64,000 bases of DNA from Streptomyces beigongshangae (GTDB lineage: Bacteria > Actinomycetota > Actinomycetes > Streptomycetales > Streptomycetaceae). Location of the stretch: positions 126,396-190,395 of the forward strand of contig NZ_JAHKJW010000013.1 of assembly GCF_019710745.1 (NCBI RefSeq), given 5' to 3'. The notes under the pieces are model-generated. The model was given only the letters and a program-made list of their open reading frames with translations. It was not told the origin of the DNA and searched no databases. The position numbers were made by a program, and so were the translations under genes. Each line of letters starts with the position of its first letter. Position 1 is the first letter of the stretch. Below are positions 50,762 through 58,265 of the stretch, piece by piece.

Positions 50762-52323
50762 GCCATGTCCTCCGGACCGCCCCCCGGACCGTCGAGCCGG
50801 TCGCGGAGCCGGAAGCGGGCCAGCTTGCCGTTGACGGTGACGGGCAGTTCGTCGACGATCTCGACGCGGGAGGGCCTCTTGTACGGCGCCAGCCGCGCGC
50901 GCAGTGCCGATCCCACCGACGCGCGGAGCCCGTCCGGGCGCGCCGGGTCCCGGGCCACGACACACACCGTGGCCCGCTCCAGTCCGACGGGATCCCTGCT
51001 GCCCACGACCGCGCAGTCGACGACCCCGGCGACCTCCCGGACCACCTGCTCGATCTCGGCCGGCGCGATCTTGTGCCCGCCCAGCAGGAGCATGTCGTCG
51101 GCGCGCCCGACATGGCGGATGCCGCCGTCGGCCGCGCGGCAGGCGATGTCACCGGTGTAGACGCCGCCGTCGGCGAACGTACGGGCGGTGTCCTGCGGCC
51201 GGTTGAGGTAGCCGAGCGCGGCCGAGTCCGTGACGATGTGCAGCCGGCCGGGGATCCCGTCGCCGACCGGCAGGCCGGCGTCGTCGCGGATGCTCGCGGC
51301 CACGCCGGGAACCGGCAGACCGATCGATCCGGGACCGGTGTCGTGCGCCCCGCCCACCACGGCCGCCACGACCGTGTGCAGGACCTCGGTGGCGCCGAAC
51401 CCGTTGATCAGCGGCACGCCGAACGTCTCGGTGACACGGGCGGCCAGTTCGGCCGGCAGGCGCTCCCCGGTGGTCACGGCCAGGCGCAGCGAGCCGGTTC
51501 CGACCGTCCTGCCCTGTGCGGCGAGATCGAGCAGGCCGGCGTAGAGCCGGGGTACGGAGAACAGCACGGTCGGCCGGTGTTCCTCCAGCGCCGCCGCCAC
51601 ACCGAAGGGATCCGCCGCTCCGTCGAGCAGCACCGAACTCGCGCCCGCCGCGTAGGGGTGCAGCAGCGAGTTCCCGAAGCCGTATCCGAACGACAGCTTC
51701 GCCGTGGAGAGCACCACGTCGTCCGAGGTGAGTTCCAGCACGCTGCCGATGCCGCGCAGGACCGCGTGCACCGCCCGCAGGCAGTGCCGTACGCCCCGGG
51801 GCCTGCCGGTGCTGCCGGAGGTGTACTGGACCAGGAGCTCGTCGGTCGCGCCGAAGCGGGCCGGCAAAAGCGCGGACGTGCTCCCGCGCCCGGAACCGAG
51901 TCCGGTACGCAGCGCGGACCGTCCGGCCGCCCGCCGCTCCGCGTCGATCCCGGCCAGCTCGGTCCGTAACGCCGCCTCGTGCTTCGCGGGGACGTCCAGC
52001 TCGACGAACTCCGCCTCGCTGTCCCGGACGATGAAGCCGATCTCCGCGGGCCGGAGCATCGGGTGCAGCACGACGGGTACGCACCCGTGCCACCACAGGG
52101 CGAGCACGGCGGTGATCGCCGTGACGCGGTCGTCGGAGACGACGACCGCGCGGCAGCCGGACCGCACCCCGGCGTCCCGCAGACGCCCGGCGTACGCCGT
52201 CACCGCGTCCCGCATGCCGGCGTAGGTGACCTCGCCCGCCCGGCGGTCCACGGCGCAGCGCAGACCTCCGGCGTGGCCGAGCAGCAACTCGACCGGGTTC
52301 ACCGTCGCGTCGGCGGGGATCAT
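50758..52323 (-). CDS. Adenylate-forming aryl/acyl ligase (benzoate-CoA-ligase-like), with TTA codon
   Basis: A 521-residue ANL enzyme: P-loop VQYTSGSTGRPRG, aromatic-substrate-type GFGATEVLHTVVA, YTGD, and the C-terminal Lys in VNGKLARFRLR. The GFGATEVLH stretch recalls benzoate and hydroxybenzoate CoA ligases, so anthranilate is a sensible substrate, loaded on CoA or on the ACP encoded just upstream (52320-52559). Codon 119 is TTA (51967-51969), read only by the bldA tRNA in Streptomyces. The stop and next start overlap (ATGA). Confidence 0.88.
   Translation of the reverse strand: MIPADATVNPVELLLGHAGGLRCAVDRRAGEVTYAGMRDAVTAYAGRLRDAGVRSGCRAVVVSDDRVTAITAVLALWWHGCVPVVLHPMLRPAEIGFIVRDSEAEFVELDVPAKHEAALRTELAGIDAERRAAGRSALRTGLGSGRGSTSALLPARFGATDELLVQYTSGSTGRPRGVRHCLRAVHAVLRGIGSVLELTSDDVVLSTAKLSFGYGFGNSLLHPYAAGASSVLLDGAADPFGVAAALEEHRPTVLFSVPRLYAGLLDLAAQGRTVGTGSLRLAVTTGERLPAELAARVTETFGVPLINGFGATEVLHTVVAAVVGGAHDTGPGSIGLPVPGVAASIRDDAGLPVGDGIPGRLHIVTDSAALGYLNRPQDTARTFADGGVYTGDIACRAADGGIRHVGRADDMLLLGGHKIAPAEIEQVVREVAGVVDCAVVGSRDPVGLERATVCVVARDPARPDGLRASVGSALRARLAPYKRPSRVEIVDELPVTVNGKLARFRLRDRLDGPGGGPEDMA
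51967..51969 (-). promoter_or_regulatory. TTA (bldA) leucine codon in the ligase gene
   Basis: The plus strand reads TAA at 51967-51969, which is an in-frame TTA (Leu119) of the ligase on the minus strand. TTA is very rare in Streptomyces and ties expression to the developmental tRNA gene bldA. No other in-frame TTA was found when the sixteen cluster genes were scanned by eye. Confidence 0.85.
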
Positions 52324-52559
52324 GGCACCCGGCGCCGGTCACGGAGCAGCCGCAGCACGTCACCGACACTGTCCATCTCCGCGGCGTCCGACGGGGTGAA
52401 CTCCGTGCCGCAGGCGCGTTCCAGCGCCACGACGAACTCCGCCTTGTGAAGCGAATCCATTTCGAGATCGACGTAGAAGGACTTGTCGACCCCCACATCG
52501 GCGACGTCGATCTCCAGCACACCCGCCACCAGCTCCTGCACATCCCGGTCGGTCAGCAC
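52320..52559 (-). CDS. Acyl carrier protein (first ACP of the cluster)
   Basis: A 79-residue ACP with phosphopantetheine site S36 (EMDSLHKAEF). It starts at GTG 52559, with GGAGA about 11 bases away. Overlap with the ligase start suggests that the ligase loads this ACP, but CoA loading is also possible. It is divergent from the second ACP. Confidence 0.9.
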   Translation of the reverse strand: MLTDRDVQELVAGVLEIDVADVGVDKSFYVDLEMDSLHKAEFVVALERACGTEFTPSDAAEMDSVGDVLRLLRDRRRVP

Positions 52560-52566
52560 GGCATTC

Positions 52567-53046
52567 TCATCTCCTGGTCTCCATGACCGCCTCGGTGACG
52601 AGGGACTCGCTCGTCACCTTTCCGTCCTGCGTCAGCGAGACGCGCACTTCGGCGGATCTCTCGTCCCTCGTGTGCAGTTCGGCTTCGGCGCACACCTCTC
52701 CGGGGCGTGTCACCGCGAGGTACCTCACGTCCAGCCGGGTGGTGGCGAACATCATCCGGTCCTCCAGCAGGCTGTACATGACGAACCCGGCGGCCTGGTC
52801 GTGAACGCCGGCGACATGGCCGCCGAAGACGATGCCCGGTTCGACGCAGAGATCGCCAGGAATGCGGAATCTCACCGTGACGGCTCCCGTCCGCCATTCC
52901 ATCGCGACGACCTGGAGCGAGAGCCGCTTCACGAAGGCCGGAATCGGGACGGTGCCCGCGGCTATCCCGTCGAGCGTCCTCTGCCGCACCGTCACGGCGC
53001 CCGACGGCGCGGACCCGTCCATGGCCGCCTCCCTCTCGCCCGTCAT
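52567..53046 (-). CDS. PaaI-type hotdog thioesterase
   Basis: A 159-residue hotdog protein with the PaaI signature GIVFGGHVAGVHDQAAG (Asp of HDQ as catalytic residue). PaaI-type enzymes hydrolyse aromatic-pathway CoA thioesters. It could edit CoA intermediates of the anthranilate branch. A dehydratase function is not excluded because both share the fold, but the motif favours thioesterase. Its ATG overlaps the MFS stop. Confidence 0.85.
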   Translation of the reverse strand: MTGEREAAMDGSAPSGAVTVRQRTLDGIAAGTVPIPAFVKRLSLQVVAMEWRTGAVTVRFRIPGDLCVEPGIVFGGHVAGVHDQAAGFVMYSLLEDRMMFATTRLDVRYLAVTRPGEVCAEAELHTRDERSAEVRVSLTQDGKVTSESLVTEAVMETRR

Positions 53047-54515
53047 GAAGCCGGTCCCTCCCCGTCGGTGCGACTGCGGCGCGCGACGACCCGGACCAGC
53101 GGTGACGACAGCGCGAAGGCAGCCGTCACCACGAGCAGCCCGAGCATCATGTCGGTCCGCAGCGCGGGGTAGTCCAGAGCCGTCAGATCTCCCCGGAACC
53201 CCCGGAAGAACGCCAGCCCCATCACGGCCACACCGAGCGAGGACCCGATCTGCTGAGCGGTGGAGAGCGCCCCCGAGACCGCTCCGGAGTCGTCGCTGCG
53301 GACCCGGGCCAGCACGAAGTTCAGCAACGGTCCGAGCACCAGGCCCAGACCCAGGCCCGTGACCGTCATGGCCGGCGCCACGGACAGGCCGAGGTGCCGT
53401 CCCGACCCGTTCCACCCGATGGTCGCGATCGTCAGGGCACCGCCCGCGGCGCACACGACGCAGCCGGTGAGAACGGTGCGGGGCGCGCCGAACCGGGACA
53501 CGGCACGCGCCGACCACAGCGACGTGATCGTGCTTCCGGCCGCGTACGGTGCCATCGCCGCGGCCGTGGCGAGCGCACCGTATCCGAGGCCGTACTGAAG
53601 GGTGAGGGAGAAGTAGAGGAAGAAGGGCACCACGGCGGAGAAGTACACCAGGTACAGGGCCAGGGCCGGCCGGAAGACGGGGTCGGTCCAGAGGCCCGGC
53701 CGCAGCAGCGGGGTCCTTCCTCGCCGGTCGAGCGCCGCTTCGAGCCGGAGGAAGACGACCAGGAGCACCGGCGTGCACAGGAGCAGCAGCCACCCCCACA
53801 GCGGCCAGCCCTGGTCACGGCCGACCGTGAGCGGCACCAGGAGCGCGACCAGCAGCAGGACGACGACGAGCGAACCCGCGTGATCGAGCGGCAGGCGCAA
53901 CCCCTTGTGCGCAGGCACCATGCGAAGGGCCAGTGCTGCCAGGACGACACCGACGGGAACGTTGACCAGGAAGATCGGGCGCCACTGCAGCCCGGCGACA
54001 TCCGCGCTGATCAGCAGGCCGGCGATGAGCGGGCCGGCGATCGTGGCGCAGCTCACCACCGCTCCGAACAGCGCGAACGCGCGTCCCCGCCGTTCCGGCG
54101 AGACCACGATGTGCAGGGTGGCGATGACCTGCGGGTACACCACGGCCGCCGAGAGACCCTGCCAGACCCGGCCGGCGATCAGCTCACCCGGCCCCTGTGC
54201 CAGGCCGCAGGCGAGGCTCGCCAGGGTGAAGGACACGATGCCGATCACGAACATGCGCCGTCTGCCGTACAGATCGCCCAGCCGCCCGCCGGTGATGAGC
54301 ACGACCGCGTAGGCGACCACGTAACCCGCGACCACCAGTTGCACCTCCGGCACACCGGCCCCCAGGTCCCGTTGCAGGCTGGGGACGGCGACGTTCACGA
54401 TCGAGGTGTCGGCGAGCAGCATGAACGCGGCGCCGAGGACGAGCGCCGCGGCCCTTCGCTCCGCGGGCAGGAAACGGCCGGGCGCCGGGGCCGCCACCCC
54501 GGCCGGGCCGCTCAT
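53043..54515 (-). CDS. MFS drug-export transporter (DHA2/EmrB type)
   Basis: A 490-residue major facilitator protein with 14 predicted membrane helices. The motif GGRLGDLYGRRRMFVIGI (loop 2-3) and the TIAGPLIAGLLI region (motif C) are typical of proton-coupled drug exporters. The likely role is export of the cluster product and self-protection. Its ATG overlaps the stop of the ligase gene upstream. Confidence 0.93.
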   Translation of the reverse strand: MSGPAGVAAPAPGRFLPAERRAAALVLGAAFMLLADTSIVNVAVPSLQRDLGAGVPEVQLVVAGYVVAYAVVLITGGRLGDLYGRRRMFVIGIVSFTLASLACGLAQGPGELIAGRVWQGLSAAVVYPQVIATLHIVVSPERRGRAFALFGAVVSCATIAGPLIAGLLISADVAGLQWRPIFLVNVPVGVVLAALALRMVPAHKGLRLPLDHAGSLVVVLLLVALLVPLTVGRDQGWPLWGWLLLLCTPVLLVVFLRLEAALDRRGRTPLLRPGLWTDPVFRPALALYLVYFSAVVPFFLYFSLTLQYGLGYGALATAAAMAPYAAGSTITSLWSARAVSRFGAPRTVLTGCVVCAAGGALTIATIGWNGSGRHLGLSVAPAMTVTGLGLGLVLGPLLNFVLARVRSDDSGAVSGALSTAQQIGSSLGVAVMGLAFFRGFRGDLTALDYPALRTDMMLGLLVVTAAFALSSPLVRVVARRSRTDGEGPAS

Positions 54516-56047
54516 CCGGGGGCTCCGTGCGGCAGGAGCCGGTGCCGGCGGACCTTCATCGTGCCGGTGAGCGGGAACTCCTCCCAGGGCCGGTAGTGCA
54601 CCTCGGTGTCCTGTGGCAGGCCCGCCTCGTCACGGGCGCGCCGCCACCGGTCCTCGTCCACCGGCTTGCCGTCCGCCGTGGCCGCCACCACCGTGACGGC
54701 TCCCTCCGAGGCGATGACCACGGCCTCGGCCAGTTCGGGCAGTTCGTCGAGCAGGATGTCCTCGGCGCGCAGGGTGCTGGGCACACCGGGGACCCGGTCC
54801 GCCTGCCGGTCGTGGAGCTCCACGTGCCCGTCCGGCCTGAGCAGGCCGAGGTCGCCCATGGCCCACCAGGTGTCGCGGCCGGGCAACGGCGGACGGCCCA
54901 CCATCGACTCGGCCCGGGCGGGGGTGCGCACCTCGATGTGCCCGGGGGTGCCGGCCGGAAGCTCCGTTCCGGCGTCGTCCACGACGCGGACCTCCGTGCC
55001 GGGGAGCGGCACACCCACGTCGCGGGAGTGCGGACGCCCCGACTGCCGCAGGGCGGAACGTGTGGTCACCAGCAGCGTGACGGGGCCGGTCTCCGTCTGC
55101 CCGTAAGCCTGGACGAACGTCGGGTCCGGATGGTCCGACGCCTCCAGGAGCGTCCGCAGGGTCCGCGGGTGGAGCGCGTCGAAGCTGCTGACATAACGTT
55201 CCACCGGGGCGAAGGGGTTGGGCGTCTCGCGTGCCAGCGCCTCCCAGCGCAGGAACATGTTCGGCTGGGCCTCCAGGGTCTCGGGCCGGTACCGCAGGAG
55301 CGCCTCGCGCACCGGGGCCGGCTCGGGGGAGGAGATGCCGAGGAACGGCACTCCCGTACTGAGCACGGTGAGGAGCGCGGACGACATCCGCACGTGCACG
55401 AAGGACAGGCACTTCGCGCTGATCCCCGAGTAGTCGAGCGACCGCACCACGCCCAACTGGGGAGCCACATGGGCGTACAGGGAGTCCGCCGTGTGCACGA
55501 GGAGCTTGGGTCTCCCGGTGGTGCCGGACGAATGCGTGACGAGGACCGGGTCCGTACCGGAACGGCGATGTGTCCGGTGGGGCGCCGACTCGCCGAGTTC
55601 GGCCGCGCCCGGCGGAGCGGTCCCCGGAGTGAGGGCGACGACCCGGGAGACGGTCCCGTCCAGTCGCTGCCGCCACCGGCTCAGCAGGGCGGCGCCGTCG
55701 GCGTCGATCAGGAGCCAGGGCCGCCGGAGGGAGGTGAGACAGTCCAGGAGATCGGGCGGCTCCATCTTCACCGACAGCAGTGCGGGCAGCGCGCCGATGC
55801 GGACGAGGGCGCACTGGATCGCCTGGATGTCGAGGTGGTTGGACTTGACCAGGGCGACCACCGCGCCCGGTCGTACTCCGGCGGCCCACAACCGGTCGGC
55901 GTAGTCCACGACCACGGTCGCGAAGTCGCCCACCGTGACCGGGGTGCGGCAGGCGGAGAGCCATGGCGTGTCCGCGCACAGGGTGGTCCCACCGCGCTGT
56001 TCGGCGGCGCTCTCCGGCAGCAGGCCGAGATCGGCGACAGGGAGCAC
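54512..56047 (-). CDS. Second adenylate-forming ligase (acyl-CoA/acyl-AMP ligase)
   Basis: A 511-residue ANL enzyme with P-loop THSSGTTGRPKL, YGQTETG and the final Lys in TGTMKVRRHRLL. Sequence and A8 region (MGDLGLLRPDG) differ from the first ligase, so a second acid is likely activated, for example the other partner joined to the anthranilate unit. GTG 56047 follows GGAGGAGG. The substrate cannot be read from the sequence. Confidence 0.85.
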   Translation of the reverse strand: MLPVADLGLLPESAAEQRGGTTLCADTPWLSACRTPVTVGDFATVVVDYADRLWAAGVRPGAVVALVKSNHLDIQAIQCALVRIGALPALLSVKMEPPDLLDCLTSLRRPWLLIDADGAALLSRWRQRLDGTVSRVVALTPGTAPPGAAELGESAPHRTHRRSGTDPVLVTHSSGTTGRPKLLVHTADSLYAHVAPQLGVVRSLDYSGISAKCLSFVHVRMSSALLTVLSTGVPFLGISSPEPAPVREALLRYRPETLEAQPNMFLRWEALARETPNPFAPVERYVSSFDALHPRTLRTLLEASDHPDPTFVQAYGQTETGPVTLLVTTRSALRQSGRPHSRDVGVPLPGTEVRVVDDAGTELPAGTPGHIEVRTPARAESMVGRPPLPGRDTWWAMGDLGLLRPDGHVELHDRQADRVPGVPSTLRAEDILLDELPELAEAVVIASEGAVTVVAATADGKPVDEDRWRRARDEAGLPQDTEVHYRPWEEFPLTGTMKVRRHRLLPHGAPG

Positions 56048-56061
56048 GGCATCCTCCTCCG

Positions 56062-58101
56062 CTACGGGGTCATCGTCGGCCGGTCGACGACGCACAGGTC
56101 CGCGCGTCCGGCCAGGACGATCGTGTCGACGTCGGAGGCGGTGATCGAGCCCGCCGCTATCACGGCGAACCCGCTCCTGCGTCCGTTCTGGTTCCGGATC
56201 CGGTCCGCGTACCCCTCCCGGTCCGCGTACCCCTCCCGGTCGGCGTCGCTCGCGGCGAGGACGTGCACCGCTGCCGCGCCGCGCCCGGCGAACTCGTTCG
56301 CCAAGTCGGCCGCGGCGTCGGCGCCCTCCTCGTCCGTGCACCACTGCTCCGGTGAGATGCGCAGGCTGACCGGCCGCCCGGCCGGCCATGCGGCGCGGAC
56401 CGCGCCGAGCACTTCGAGCGGGCGGCGAAGACGCTTTCGCAGCGAACCGCCGTCCCGGCCGCGTGCGCCGGCCGGCGGTGACGGAACCGGGGAGCACGAG
56501 GCGGCCTCGACGCAGTCCAGCTCCAGCAGGTCGAACCCGGCGGCGGCAGCGCACCGGGCCGCGGCGGCGAACTCGCGCCGCAGCTCGCCGAGGGGTTCGG
56601 CGGGGTCGTCGGAACCGCGGTAACCGAGCTGCACGCCGATCTTCGCCGACGAGTGCAGATGGACGAAGTCCACGATCCGCCGCCATCCGGCCGTCTGTTC
56701 CTCGGTGTACAGCCCGGCGCGGTCGGGGTGGGCCGTATGCGTGGCGGAGACGGACACCGGACCGGTGAGCACGAGTCCGGCCCCGCCCAGTGCCGCGCCC
56801 CCCAGGTGCACCAGCTGCACGTCCCCCGGCGTTCCGCCGGGGTCGGGGAACGTTGTGCCGGGGGAGACCACCACACGGTTGACCAGGTCCAGCCGGCCGA
56901 GCGTGAACGGCTGGAGCATGGGCGGGCCCGCCCGGCCGCCCACCGTGCCGGCGAACCACCGCTCCGACCGGGCGACGAAACCGGGGTCGCGTCGGCGCAG
57001 ACCGGCACAGGAGACCCGGCGGCTGCGGGTCAGGATGTTCACCGCGAACTGCTGCGGCTCCTGACGGGTGTAGCGGTCGACGTTCTCGAACCACTCCCGG
57101 CTGGCCCGTGCGGCGCGCTGGAGGGCGGCGACCGGCGGGCGGCGCCCGGCCTCGTACGCGGCCAGGGCCGCTTCCGGGTCCGGCTGCTCCCGCAGGCTTC
57201 TCGCCAGGGCCGCCGCGTCGTCCATCGCGAGCTTGGTGCCCGAGCCGACGGAGAAGTGCGCCGTGTGCGCCGCGTCGCCGATCAGCACGATGTTGCGATG
57301 CCGCCAGGTCTCGCACCGCACCGTCGGGAAGCGCAGCCACCGAGAGTTGTTCCCGTAGAGCTTGTGCCCGTCGAGGAGGTCCCCGCACAGCTCGGCGATG
57401 ATGCCTATCGACCGTTCGTCGCTCTCCCCCGGCGCGAGCCGTGCGGGAGCGGCACCGGCGAACCCGGCCGCGCGCCAGGTGCTCTCCGGCAGCTCCACTA
57501 TCAGGGTGCTGGTGTGAGGGGAGTCGGGATAGGCGTGCACCTGCACGGCCCCGCCCGGCGTGTCCGCGACGTAGAACGTGAACGAGTCGAGCTCCAGGTC
57601 GGCGCCCAGCCAGATGTACCGGCACCTCCCCGTCCGCACCGTGGGCCGGAATGCCTCGGCGTAGTGCTCCCGGACCAGGGAGTTCGCCCCGTCGGCGGCC
57701 ACCACCACATCGTGGTCGGCGGCGAGGGAGTCCACATCGGTGATCTCGCTGCCGTGACGCACCGGAACGCCGAGCCGGGCGCAGCGCTGTTGCAGGGCCA
57801 GGAGCAGCCTGGTGCGGTGCATCGCGGCGAACCCGTGCCCGCCCGCCGTGGACGTGGTGCCCCTGTGGCGCACGTCGATGCCGTCCCACCGGGTGAGCGC
57901 CGGCCGCATCGTGGACACGAGCGCCGCGTCGGCCCGCCCGATCCCCTCCAGCGCCCGGTCGGACAGCACCACGCCGAACCCGAACGTCTCATCGGGCGCG
58001 TTCCGCTCCCAGACGGTGATCTCGTGCTCCGGAGCCAGTTGCCGGCTCAGCGCACTGAAGTACAGCCCACCGGGACCACCACCGATCACAGCGATGCGCA
58101 C
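56062..58101 (-). CDS. 2-aminobenzoyl-CoA monooxygenase-like flavoprotein with decayed OYE domain
   Basis: A 679-residue fusion. Residues 1-380 are a class A flavin monooxygenase (VIGGGPGGLYFSAL, GDAAHTAHFSVGSGTKLAMDDA). Residues about 400-679 are an old-yellow-enzyme barrel. This order is that of 2-aminobenzoyl-CoA monooxygenase/reductase and salicylyl-CoA 5-hydroxylase, which oxidise C5 of the CoA-bound ring. The OYE domain looks damaged: the expected QLGHSGRKG reads QLGYRGSDDP, and the HGYLL His motif region reads EAASC. The monooxygenase may therefore act without ring reduction. The start at GTG 58101 follows GGAGG. An 18-bp tandem repeat gives DREGYA twice. Confidence 0.85.
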   Translation of the reverse strand: MRIAVIGGGPGGLYFSALSRQLAPEHEITVWERNAPDETFGFGVVLSDRALEGIGRADAALVSTMRPALTRWDGIDVRHRGTTSTAGGHGFAAMHRTRLLLALQQRCARLGVPVRHGSEITDVDSLAADHDVVVAADGANSLVREHYAEAFRPTVRTGRCRYIWLGADLELDSFTFYVADTPGGAVQVHAYPDSPHTSTLIVELPESTWRAAGFAGAAPARLAPGESDERSIGIIAELCGDLLDGHKLYGNNSRWLRFPTVRCETWRHRNIVLIGDAAHTAHFSVGSGTKLAMDDAAALARSLREQPDPEAALAAYEAGRRPPVAALQRAARASREWFENVDRYTRQEPQQFAVNILTRSRRVSCAGLRRRDPGFVARSERWFAGTVGGRAGPPMLQPFTLGRLDLVNRVVVSPGTTFPDPGGTPGDVQLVHLGGAALGGAGLVLTGPVSVSATHTAHPDRAGLYTEEQTAGWRRIVDFVHLHSSAKIGVQLGYRGSDDPAEPLGELRREFAAAARCAAAAGFDLLELDCVEAASCSPVPSPPAGARGRDGGSLRKRLRRPLEVLGAVRAAWPAGRPVSLRISPEQWCTDEEGADAAADLANEFAGRGAAAVHVLAASDADREGYADREGYADRIRNQNGRRSGFAVIAAGSITASDVDTIVLAGRADLCVVDRPTMTP
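56203..56238. repeat. Two tandem 18-bp repeats in the OYE domain coding region
   Basis: The unit GTCCGCGTACCCCTCCCG occurs twice in tandem (56203-56220 and 56221-56238), encoding DREGYA twice in frame. Confidence 0.9.
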
Positions 58102-58159
58102 CTCGACCTCCCGCCCGTCCGGTACCTGTGCGGACCGTTTCCACCGCGTCTGCTTCCGC

Positions 58160-58190
58160 CGTGCCCGTGCCCGTGCCCGTGCCCGTGCCG
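58160..58190. repeat. GTGCCC hexamer microsatellite between cluster genes
   Basis: GTGCCC is repeated about five times in the 164-bp gap between the radical SAM and monooxygenase genes. The gap is the largest inside the operon and may hold a second promoter, though I cannot define one. Confidence 0.85.
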
Positions 58191-58265
58191 TCCGCCCGGC
58201 CACGGCCCCGGGGACGGCCGCAGGCGGTCGGCCGATCCGTCCCGGACGCGCGAGGACGAGTCCAT

